DNA from: Kappaphycus alvarezii
Lineage: Eukaryota > Rhodophyta > Florideophyceae > Gigartinales > Solieriaceae
Length of the DNA stretch: 64,000 nt
Assembly: GCA_002205965.3 (NCBI GenBank)
Contig: NADL03000640.1
Coordinates: forward strand, 186,001 to 250,000
Direction of reading: 5' to 3'
Part shown: positions 12,150 through 21,269 of the stretch, in pieces
How the letters are laid out: each line of letters begins with the position of its first letter
How positions within the stretch are numbered: the first letter of the stretch is position 1
Translations under genes and position numbers: made by a program
Notes under the pieces: model-generated
Seen by the model: the letters and a program-made list of their open reading frames with translations, nothing else
What the model was told of the DNA's origin: nothing
The model's database searches: none

Positions 12150-12756
12150 GTCACACGATCGCGAAAAACGAAACACTGCGTATGCAAAACAAGAACTGAA
12201 CTCGAGACCAGAGACCAATGTAACCAGCATTTCTAAAAAATCCCGCTCGACCGTAGGTGATTTTAACACCTTCCACAAATTGCCTGTACTGTAAGCAAAA
12301 TCATCGGCCACGTCTACCAAGAAGCCTGAAAGAATATATGAAAAACAATAATTGGAATGGCTTCAGGGATAAATAGAACCGATTCATTGCATCACAGATG
12401 TGAACCTCATCCGAGGGTCATAAGACTCCACGGCTTACAGAGCTGGATCGCTTCGTTGACAACCAAGTTGACAACAAAAATGAACTTCGGTTCACTCGGG
12501 CTTGATCAAAGTATGGTGACGTGCTGTGTCACACCAGGGTCGCAGGATATCCTACACATGGTAAGACGCGTAGACCCGCTCAGACACAGTCATGACATTC
12601 ACGCGATGATAAAGCGGAAGTGTGAAGGCAATGCATGATCCATCGAGGTCCAAGTGGTCGAGTTATCAGCCAGAGTAGAATGATCAAACCAGCTCAAACC
12701 CCCGAAGTTAAACATTTTTTGCTGTGGTTCGCGTCCTTGTAACCGTGAATGTCCTC
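12150..12756 (-). other. copia 3' untranslated region
   Basis: About 600 bases between the RNase H end and the polypurine tract. No domain is visible on the minus strand; plus-strand open frames here are antisense shadows. Confidence 0.5.
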
Positions 12757-15700
12757 TTACGCTGACATGACATTCTTTGAGGGATATCTGATTATCCATT
12801 GCTCGACCCTCGGATAGACGTTACCGGACTTCAGAATATCTCGTAGTGCACCTTGATGCATCGTTTTGGTAAGGCCATCAGCAACATTATCTGCGGTGCG
12901 GACAAATCCAATATCAGATATCTCAAAATTCCGAAACCCTTCCCGAGCGGCGGCAAGATCAAGCATCAGTCTCTTTCCGGAAGTACTTGACCCTTTTGAG
13001 ATGACCTCAAAAAGTCTTTTTTTATCAGTGTAAAGCTTAACTGGTATTTTGCATCTCGGATGTAAAGCCCGTAGATCTTCTGCTATAGTGTGAGCCAAGT
13101 CAGACATATCCGCAAATGCGATTAGTTCGGCGGCAAGAGCCGAACGAGCAACGCGATGAGCCTTGTAGGACTTGAACTGAACCGGGATTGTCTAAGTAGT
13201 TATGTCAGCCAAAAAAAAAGATGTACCCCAGCTGGGACGTTAGATCTTGATTCATAGCGGAAGATGCGTCAGAAAAACCAATTGACTGAAGGGAAGGAAC
13301 ATCGAGTTGTTTGAACTTGATAGAGACTGGGTGTTCCTTGGCGTATGCAACACTCGATTTGAGCGTTTGATGACATTCAGGCGCTCAGATTTAAACTTTT
13401 CGACAGTGATTTGAGTCACCTGGGATACCTCGTACATGAGATCTGGCCTTGTGTGGGAGAGCCATGCCAATTGCATGAGCAGGGACGCGAAATCTTTGAA
13501 CGTAGCGTCATTTGGTAATGGTCGCATTCGGTCAACGTAGCCGTTCTGTTCTATTGAGATTGGCCAGTTTCCATCTTTGGTGATGTGATAACCAGTAAAT
13601 ATCAGCGGAGGCGATTCATTCCCAGCCATTTCGAAACGCCGGGATGCATCCTTAACTCTTTCCCGGAACTTTTGACTTCCGGCCCGCAACATATCATCAA
13701 CATAGTTTCCGGACAATCCTTGAAACAGTCCGTTGACCATGGAAACATAAAGTGCAGGATCAGATCGCATTGGCTTCATTGACAGATCTTTGCGGTGGTG
13801 GTTGTCAAGTGTTTGAAACCAAAGGTCACCAGCGTCACATATTCCGTAAAGGGGCTTTAAAAGTTGCAATCATTGATCAGGAGAGAGCTCAAACTCCGGA
13901 GCGACATCCTTAATGTAAACATCACAAAGAAGAGTCACCGCTGACTGCAAGTAGGCCTGACGAACACCTGACGTCCAGACGTCAAATTTATGAATCGCAG
14001 CAAGAGCGAGCAGCAGTCGAATTGACGCAGGTTGTAGAGTCCGTGCCGTGTAAACAACCACGCGTTTCATCTTATCACGGTGTCTGCCAATGACGTAACG
14101 AGCTTTGAACTTGACTTCGCCATCCTCCGTAGATTTCACAGCCAAGACGAATCTGCCTGGCAATACATTTCCATCCAGAGGAACGTCTTCTCTGAGAATA
14201 ATCCTGAAAGTACCGCGGTTTAGAATCGCTCGGATCTCCTTACGTTTCGCCTCTGTCATAGCCGGCGATAGGCAGCGGGGGTCGCGAGGATCCAGAACAT
14301 CCGTCAGTAGAACAGAGTGGTCGTCCAAATGATCCTGTAGGGATTGATATATAGACAAAGAACGATGTAACTACAAAAAGAACATTCGAGAAGCATCATC
14401 AGGGGTCTTGTAGGGCTTGACTTGAGCGAAGCCGAACGGGGTAGGGCCGGAACTGAACTGCTCATTATTGGCATAGATGACTTTCTTGTCACGATCAACG
14501 GCTGTGACAACAAACGGACCAGTCCACTCCGCTATTCGATTGGCGACTTGCTTCTCCCTCCAAACTAGCACTTGGTCCCTGACGTCAATAGTGTTATCGG
14601 CGGAGCGAGGAACCTCATGCCGTAAGGCTCGTTCGACGCGAAGGCGGGCCATCTGCTTCTCCATCTCGCAGCAGGCCTCGTTAGCGAGGTGATTACGGCC
14701 TTGAAGTGAGGCCGGGAGAATAAGAGGATCCCCAAAAACACGAGTGAAGGGTTATTCGCCGAATACCAGAGCGGATGGTACCAGGCCCTCTGGTCCTAGC
14801 CTGCCATTCATAGCCTTGACTGATAAGGCCAATAGAACGCTTTGAGACGCATCAGGGTAAACCATTCTCAGCTTGCGGAATGTATTTTGCAGAGGGTGGT
14901 GGTATCGCTCTCCGACTCCGAGCGCATTGTGCACCTGGACTCCAGATTTAGCAACATCTACACCAGCGGACCGAGCAATTGAGACGAAAGTTTCCTTGCA
15001 TTGGGAACCTTGATCAACGCGGACACAATTGGGAAGTCCAGTGTAAATGGAAACCCAGCACTCCAGCATGGTTTCCCATATGGTCTGCGTGGAGATTTCC
15101 TTCAGAAATCGGGCGGCGCTGAAGAGGGTGAAGCTGTCAACGATATTTATAGCCGCCTTGGATTCCAAATACATGATGTCCACGATAATGCGCTCGTTAA
15201 AGCGGACGTCTTCAGTTCTAATGGAGACTCTGAAACGACCGGGTCCATCTTGCACGCGTTGACATGTGTCGCACTCGTTGGCGATATCCTGTAAGGCCTT
15301 GTAAGTTTCCGGTGTAAGGTCTTCCGATCGCGCTCGCTTTAGCAAAGCAAAAAGCTTGGATGTTGACTGGTACGCAAATTGGAGATGGAGCTTGAAAAGT
15401 TGTCAGCGCGTGAAGTACGTCATTACCGGCTATCACATAGCGGCATAATCGTGACCATCGGGACAGTGAAGTGGGACGCTCCATATGTCAATTGCACGTG
15501 GAGGTGCAGTACCATTTTCGGTGGAGTTGATTAGGACCTTCTTCAAAAGTCGGTTCAAGACTGTGTCAGCAACGAGAGAGCGGAGATCTAGATCTTTCAG
15601 ACCCAGAAGTGCAGGGACATCCGCCGTTACGACTTTCAGGTGGTTGAAGATCCTGCGAGCTTCTTTCAGGCCAATGACAGATTTCGGTGCTCCAATGTCG

Positions 15701-15915
15701 ACACAAAAACCAAGGTGGTCAGGGGATCTGATCTTGAAGTGGCGTGAGGAAATATTTACTTCGAATAACGGCCACGAGGTCTTGCGGGAAGCGCGGGAAG
15801 CGCGGCGTCTAGTTTTTGAAGTGCTATGTGCACGAAGAAGACGAGATGGGCGACGACGGTGAGACGTAACAAAGCGACGCCAAAATAAATATCCATTTCT
15901 CGATTCCTTTCCCAA
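12757..15915 (-). pseudogene. pol: copia pol: protease, integrase, reverse transcriptase, RNase H, interrupted
   Basis: Most of this polyprotein lies in a single minus frame broken by in-frame stops. Protease: CVDIGAPKSVIG with its catalytic Asp near 15699. Integrase: an ECDTC zinc remnant, then the catalytic Asp near 15180, Asp near 15015 (VDQGSQ) and Glu near 14910 (GVGERYHH), giving DD35E spacing. A C-terminal GPFVVTAVDRDKK module follows. Reverse transcriptase: starts near 14290, with the YVDD active site at 13704-13693. RNase H: SDASSAMNQ, YTDKK and TADNVADGLTK. Stops occur at 15433 (TGA then TAG) and near 15403, 14752, 14371 and 13870. A pair of frame slips surrounds the RNase H start, one in a T9 run near 13215. 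The pol frame lies -1 relative to gag. Confidence 0.9.
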
Positions 15916-17202
15916 TGTAGGTTGGTGGAAGAACTCATGGAAGAGGATAAATGGTTCTTGGCAATCGCCTTGTCGACCTCATCAAGGGCTCCAAGGGCTT
16001 GGAGCGCATCCGGATCTGTGACAGCTAGCTTGGAATCGGTGAGCCTATCAAACTCTTTGAGGATCGCCCCATGATATTGTAAGTGGTGGACGTCCAGATC
16101 TCTGTCAGAGTCAGATTTGTCCGAGCTCTCTCTAGTCGGAACCTGAGCGACTCTTTCGGATAAGTTGTCAATTGTGGTCATGAGGTCATGAACGATATGG
16201 ACGGCAGAAGTACCGCGGGCGAGGTTGTCACGGACATCTTGGCGTATGTCACGCATTCGATGGAAGCTGGATAGGTGCTCATCAGAGTTGCAGACGTGAC
16301 GAAGCATGCGATTTCCGTTGCGATCCAGAGGGTTCTTACGACGGGTTTGAGAAGCGCTGTCAGGTTTTGGCGACTTGAGCGGGAGCAATCGACGGTGCTT
16401 GGGCCTCAGCGGCCTTCCATAACGCTGATAGAGCAGCTGGGGACATATGACGCAGAATCTTGGTGAGGGTAAACAGAAATAGGCCCATGGCCCTCAACGT
16501 AATATTGAGGCTGTTCACGTCAAGCAGTTACAAATCGATTGTAAGAAAATTTGGCGGTAGTTATGTGGCTGAGGGCAGGGGTAGCCCAATATTGGTTGAA
16601 CATGGCGGAGCGAAGCGTGTGAGTCTTATGCTCTTCTGATCGAAACTGACGGGGGCACTGCGACGTTAGGGTGTTGATCAGAGTGACAAGCCTATCGAGG
16701 CCGACACTTACGTTCGTAGTGTCAGTTTCACTCATAATCTCGGGAAGTGTCAGACTTTCAAGTTCCGATTGTGCTTCCGACTGGCGGACATCAGAATCGT
16801 ACTCAGCAAGCATGACACCAACCTGTTCGCCATGAGACATATTCGGTGTGCAGTGATCGAAGAAGTAGTCTCGTGCTAGACCAGCAAAACGATGTTGAAA
16901 AACGAGGCCTTCTGTTTCTTAAAGAGACCAGCTTGGGGTGCGCATATATCGTAGTCCCGAAGAACAGAGTGAGTAGCCCTCATCTGATGGGTGTCTAGGT
17001 CGCGATCACGGGTAAACTTCTGATCTCGAAAGAAGTTGAGAATTGTTGAAAATGCCTTGGGGTCAGGCTGACGATCAGGAGCAGGCGCGTCGGGAAAAGG
17101 AGGAGCCATCAACTGATCGTTCGCTGTAGATGGAGCGTCAGCTGCAGGGTTCATCCCGGGGTTCATCATGGCAGTCAATCCAGATCCAGAGTTCCTCGAC
17201 AT
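15756..17202 (-). pseudogene. gag: copia gag, broken
   Basis: The N-terminal part starts at the ATG at 17202 (MSRNSGSG) in one frame and loses that frame near 16880. A second part (16840-16520) contains the capsid-like SQCPRQFRSEEHKTHTLR segment, matched by SPQCPPEFRTDAHKIDYLR in the second copia at 37.98 kb. The third part (16388-15756) has a short Cys-His segment (RHVCNSDEH), possibly a degraded zinc knuckle. It also has a VRDNLARGTSAVHIVHD block shared with the second element. Gag binds RNA and forms the virus-like particle. The 160-base overlap with pol is in a frame one base apart. Confidence 0.75.
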
Positions 17203-17340
17203 CCGAACATGACCAACTGCTTCAACTTGAGGTAACTATGTCGTTCGAGCCGTAGCGGTTGGTGCAGCTTATAGGGGCCCCAAGGTCCGCAAGGTAGCCC
17301 CCCGGGCGCTGGAATCATCTAAAGTCGAGGGTGATGAAAC

Positions 17341-17820
17341 TTAGTCTTGACCCTCATCTTCTGGAAGGAGTTCTAGAGATCTCTTGTAACGAACCATTAC
17401 TGCATTTGCCAAATCCTTCGCCTGATCCTTAATATCCGTCAAAGCAGCTGCCAACCATACAAAGGCCATGGCATTGCTGTTAATGTCAATTGCGGCATCA
17501 TCAATTGCAGTATCCACTTCTCCTTTCAGCGGAAGGCATCGGTACAAATCTTCGACGTCTTTGAGAAGGCGGAATGCGATCGGCGGCCTTGCAAAGATCT
17601 CATCCGTGAATATTGACCGAACGAGCGGTAGAAGCATCTTGATTGCCGATCCAATTTCTTCGGGTGGGTTTTCTTCTCCAATTGGGTTCAAACCCATAAC
17701 AAGGTTAACGATCTCGAGAAACTTCTTTTCAATGTCACTTGACTGCTTGTACTTGTCGGCAAGAAGTTTGATCCGACCAAAAGATACTCAGCGTGCATCG
17801 GTGCGGGTAGTGGGGGTCAT
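17341..17820 (-). pseudogene. extra 5' ORF of the copia element, unknown product
   Basis: It starts at the ATG at 17820, just 36 bases inside the 5' LTR, and runs about 160 codons with a single TGA where CGA (Arg) is likely, near 17790. The product is helical and acidic toward its end (LLPEDEGQD) and does not resemble gag, pol or env to my eye. It is followed by a non-coding gap of about 140 bases before gag in the same frame. It could be an N-terminal extension of gag or a separate accessory protein. The second copia has no recognisable counterpart. Confidence 0.5.
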
Positions 17821-17855
17821 CCTGATTCACGAGTTCGCGAAGCGCAAATCCGGAT

Positions 17856-18136
17856 TGTGGCGCGACACGGGTGTCTCTTGAGGGAAAAAAAGAGTCCGAG
17901 CTCTTTGCGGAGGAATGTGGATGACGAGGAGGGATGGGTAGGATTGAAGATTGTTGAGCGGTCAAAGCTGGGCAAAGGATATCAGTAAAAGTGCGGCGCA
18001 CAGTTTACTAGACAATTCCTCCTTGATCGCTCTCCTCAACGATGGTGACGAGGAAAGCCCAACCTAAAGTACGACGTCGCGAGTCGAGCGACAGCACAGC
18101 ACTAATTACAGTTGCATTACAGTGCAGTGCTCAACA
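17856..18136 (-). repeat. copia 5' LTR (281 bp)
   Basis: Full-length match to 11861-12141. It should contain the element's promoter, but I could not point to a certain TATA box. The base run next to it inside the element (ATCCGGATTTGCGC on the minus strand) sits at the primer-binding position. It does not begin with the TGG expected for a tRNA 3' end, so an internal-tRNA primer is possible. Confidence 0.93.
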
Positions 18137-18141
18137 GAAAC
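18137..18141. repeat. target-site duplication GAAAC (right)
   Basis: Identical to 11856-11860 and directly abuts the right LTR. Confidence 0.9.
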
Positions 18142-18219
18142 CTGTTCCATGTTGACGACTGGCGAATTTTTTTTGGCTCACATTATTTTAACAATTTATG
18201 CTGTAATTGCAGAAATCAA

Positions 18220-18270
18220 GTGCTGTACTATATTGCTATACTGTACTGTCCTGTACTGTACTGTACTCAT
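18220..18270. repeat. TACTG-rich microsatellite
   Basis: Repeated TACTG/TACTGTACTG units run imperfectly for about 45 bases. Related TACTGTACTGTA motifs recur near 18375, 30230, 30585, 36560 and 61780. Confidence 0.6.
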
Positions 18271-18403
18271 CGAAATAAACTACCCTCAAAATACTACTGA
18301 TTTTTCTTAGAGAAAACGAGTTATTTCGAATCATGTCACTATCTGAATGTCTGCTTCTGAAATCACTGCTTACATACTGTACTGTAATATTGCCACTCTT
18401 TTA

Positions 18404-18480
18404 CAGCTGCACTCCGCTTTGACAGTAACCTCCAATGCCGCTTGTTTGCTGGCTGGCCTCCCTTCCACCTTCTGGTAGAT
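18404..18480 (-). repeat. dispersed coding-like repeat, copy 3 (inverted)
   Basis: On the minus strand it reads IYQKVEGRPASKQAALEVT, matching copies at 10815 and 11117. An upstream stretch (RYRIIVKPIAKPYDAS) continues the open frame, so this is the longest of the three pieces. Confidence 0.55.
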
Positions 18481-18658
18481 TGGAGTGCCATCCACAGCTT
18501 TCGACGCATCGTACGGTTTCGCAATTGGCTTGACAATGATACGATATCTACGCTCCGGTATAAATTTACTGGATACCAACCCACATACCTACCACAGTAA
18601 ATTAACCCCCCATTTACACATATTGCCACCGGATACCGTGGTCGTTTTGTTATTTAGT

Positions 18659-18680
18659 CAGCGATATATATATATCGCTG
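18659..18680. repeat. 22-bp perfect palindrome at a LINE breakpoint
   Basis: CAGCG, then an alternating AT core, then CGCTG read identically on both strands. It sits exactly where the minus-strand LINE copy stops matching the plus copy: both share CGCAGCG and then diverge. Confidence 0.8.
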
Positions 18681-19998
18681 CGGGTTGCGACAGCGGCTGC
18701 GTATTCGTCGATTACTTTCGACGTCGTCGCAGACGGCGATCCAAGTGAGTCTTGGAATGGCGATGTTACTGTGACGTCGTACGCCACCGGGAGGGGCGGC
18801 AAGGTGTTGATCTCTTCCGATCTCGGGTACACTAGAATGTCGGCAGGCCGTGCATTCAGTCCGGGAAGTAAGTATTTCACCTCATATTGGACGCCGACTC
18901 CTGCTGCTTTGAACAGTTGTCGGCCAAATAGCTTCACCATGGCATTGTGCCGGTTAGTCCATCCCAGGCCTTTTTTGCAAAAATCCGCGGCATGGTCACC
19001 TCGGTTGTCCATGGGCCTGTTGCACTCCCCGCATTGCAGCGGCACAGTGTCCTCAAAAACGTGAACTCCCAGGTGGCGGCGTAGCATCACTGACCACATC
19101 TTATTATAGGTCCGGCTGACCACAGACGGATGTGCAGTGAGAAAGGCTGCAGCAGGCGTCTCTAAGTATGCCTGGCGGCGGATCCTTCGCCGAATATCAG
19201 CTTCCTTATGCAGCGTAGTGCTTGGGTACCTCTCCCATTCGTCTTCTTTCCAGAATACCTCTGCTGCCGACTCGCACCAGGCTCAATATAAAATACTGTG
19301 TGTATTATCGGGCTTGTTTGCAAGATTGGCCGCTGTCAGCGTTTTTGGGAGACCACCATGTCCGTCGGAGAAGCTTGGGTGGAGTCGTCGGACAAACTCG
19401 AGAAGGTGGGTATCAGCATGTGCATAGCTTTGTGCACGGTGCTGCGCTACGCTAGGATCATCGGGGCATGTCACTTGTTCGGAGTCGATGACGCTGGCCG
19501 CATACGACGCTAGATTCAGCGTTGCCACGGGTGTGAATCCGTGGCCTCCGAGGCGCAGCGGAAGAGCCACTTGCTGACGGACCGCACTTGTCATCGGCAC
19601 GTTGTTTGACCGCGCGTAATATTCCATCTGTTCTTGGTCAAATCTCATTGCCAGGACGCTTGTTGCACCCGGCGGTGTTAGCTTCATCACATGATGTAGC
19701 TTGCATGCCGAGGCACAAACGCGGTGGAGGTGGAACCGGATGCGAGCATCCCCAATCCCATCGATCAGCGATAGCGTGTTTTTGCATCCTGCAATTTTTT
19801 CATTGAGAAAGTTCTCCATGAATTCAGGCGAACCGATCGGGGCGCCGAGAAGGTCAATGCTGTGATTTGAGAAGTTGTCATTTGGAAAGCGGTGCAGTAG
19901 CGGTGTCTCAGTGGCAGGGTGGCGCGGCCAGAATAGGGGCGTCTTCGCCGGGCTTAGATACAGGCCATGATCAGGTCCCTTAGACCTCAGGATCTCGA
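18675..19998 (-). pseudogene. LINE-like retroelement, 5'-truncated copy (end of RT plus nuclease domain)
   Basis: Nearly identical to the plus-strand copy from 22659 onward but on the opposite strand. It begins inside the reverse transcriptase after the active site (EILRSKGPDHGLYLSPAKTP). It continues through the thumb-like region and one TGA near 19283 shared with the other copy. The zinc motif follows: CGECNRPMDNRGDHAADFC, a C-x2-C-x9-H-x4-C pattern. Then come RHN and the nuclease motif ARPADILVY...AYDVTVTSP. A 159-bp stretch present in the plus copy is missing after TSPFQ. The copy ends in the AT palindrome. At its 5' end it abuts the leader of the plus-strand element at 19999. Confidence 0.88.
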
Positions 19999-20091
19999 AA
20001 AACTCTTGACATACTCTCTCATCTTCTACCTTCGCTTCGCTCGTCTTCACTTCCTCTTCATCCAACGCTCCCCACAACTCCTCGATCCAGA

Positions 20092-21233
20092 ATGGAAAGA
20101 GCCGCCAAGGCCAAGGCCAAGGCGCGCCCGCCTTCATGGGCACAGATCGTTAAGGCCCACACGAGCCCTCGAGTTGCTACTGTCCCGTCTACCGTACGTG
20201 ATTTCTGTCGACTGCAGACAGTATCGCTTGACCTGGCCACCCCACCGCAGGACGAGACTCCAACGCGCCGGAGTCGCGCCCCCACACCGAAAGCACCTGT
20301 CCCCCTGAATGGTATGACAGGTTTACCTCCTACCTTGGCCCCGATGATGTCCACGCTGGCTTTCTCCGCAGGTCCTCCAGGCAGCGGAGTCCTACCGGCC
20401 TATGAGGATGCGCAAGCTAGCTTGCTAATTGCAGCTGAAGATGCTGGAGTACCCCTGCCCAAGCACGCCCTCCTTACATCGGGAGACTGGACAATTGTTG
20501 TGCACTACGCCGCGGACTCCCAAGATCTCCTGAAAATACTCCAGGAGATCCCCAACATTTACAATGGTGCTCGCCTTTCCCCAAACTCGCTTTCTGAGCT
20601 CATCGCCGAGCTCCCCACAACCGAGTGGAAAGTTGGCACTTGCGTCGCTGCTGCGCGCGAAGTCGCAAAGCTCAAAACCGTGGCCTCCGAAATCACAATG
20701 GAAAACCGCAAAGCCCTGGCGGGAGGAATCACCCGCCTCGTAGACGCAGCAGCAGCAACCCTCCCACGAGGGGATGCCTTCGTGGAAAACTTCATCACTA
20801 AGTTCTACGCGGGATGCGAGAACCTCGCTCCCCCAAAGATTGACTCAGATGCTGAAGCATCCAAGGACAACACTTCCGGACCCGAAAGCCCCACTGCGAC
20901 CAAAAAGAAAATGATGCACCCTTAGAAGAACCCGAGGATGAAATGCCACCCGTGACAGGCAAAACCTCCAATCCCGACACAACTGCGGACCCATCGCCTG
21001 TCAAGACAGCCAACAAGGTCGCATCACAACAGAAGGGATCTGTCGCCCAACGGCCAAAGGACATTCACTCTAATCGTCCCGGGAACCCCTCTTCCTCGGC
21101 GAAGACGACGGAACTGCGTGCAAACCGCACTCGCGCCCCTTCCCAACGCATGCTGGACATGCAAACGAAGAAGGCAAAGCTCTCCCGTGGTCCTACTGCA
21201 GGAGACAAGGGAACTAAAGCATCTCGCAACTAG
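20092..21233 (+). pseudogene. LINE ORF1-like protein, one frameshift
   Basis: The ATG at 20092 follows a CT-rich leader. The first 277 codons are basic and proline-rich at the start (MERAAKAKAKARPPSWAQIV). They include an alanine-rich helical middle part (about residues 120-240) and stop at 20923. One base short in the A-run near 20902 separates this from an open frame that continues as EEPEDEMPPVTGKTSN to 21233. Restoring a single A would give about 380 residues with a very basic, low-complexity tail. This size, place and basic tail fit an ORF1 RNA-binding chaperone, but I see no named domain. Confidence 0.6.
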
Positions 21234-21269
21234 TCCCTCCTCCAGCTTCGCTTCCCCCCTCCTACCCCT

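Larger units (their letters stand above)
11861..18136 (-). mobile_element. Ty1/copia LTR retrotransposon, structurally complete, coding broken
   Basis: Two 281-bp direct LTRs flank gag, protease, integrase, reverse transcriptase and RNase H in that order on the minus strand. Integrase before reverse transcriptase defines the copia superfamily. Ends are TG...CA, the target duplication is GAAAC, and a polypurine tract precedes the 3' LTR. The LTRs differ at about 11 positions by eye (about 96% identical), so insertion is moderately old. Several stop codons make the copy non-autonomous as read. Confidence 0.93.

Noticed and set aside
15900..15916. GGGAAAG as a -1 slippery site at the copia gag/pol junction
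   Set aside because: The heptamer is in the wrong phase relative to the gag frame.
19999..20143. N-terminal extension of the minus LINE open frame (MPMKAGAPWPWPW...)
   Set aside because: It is the antisense of the plus-strand ORF1 leader. Homology to the other LINE copy starts only at 19998.
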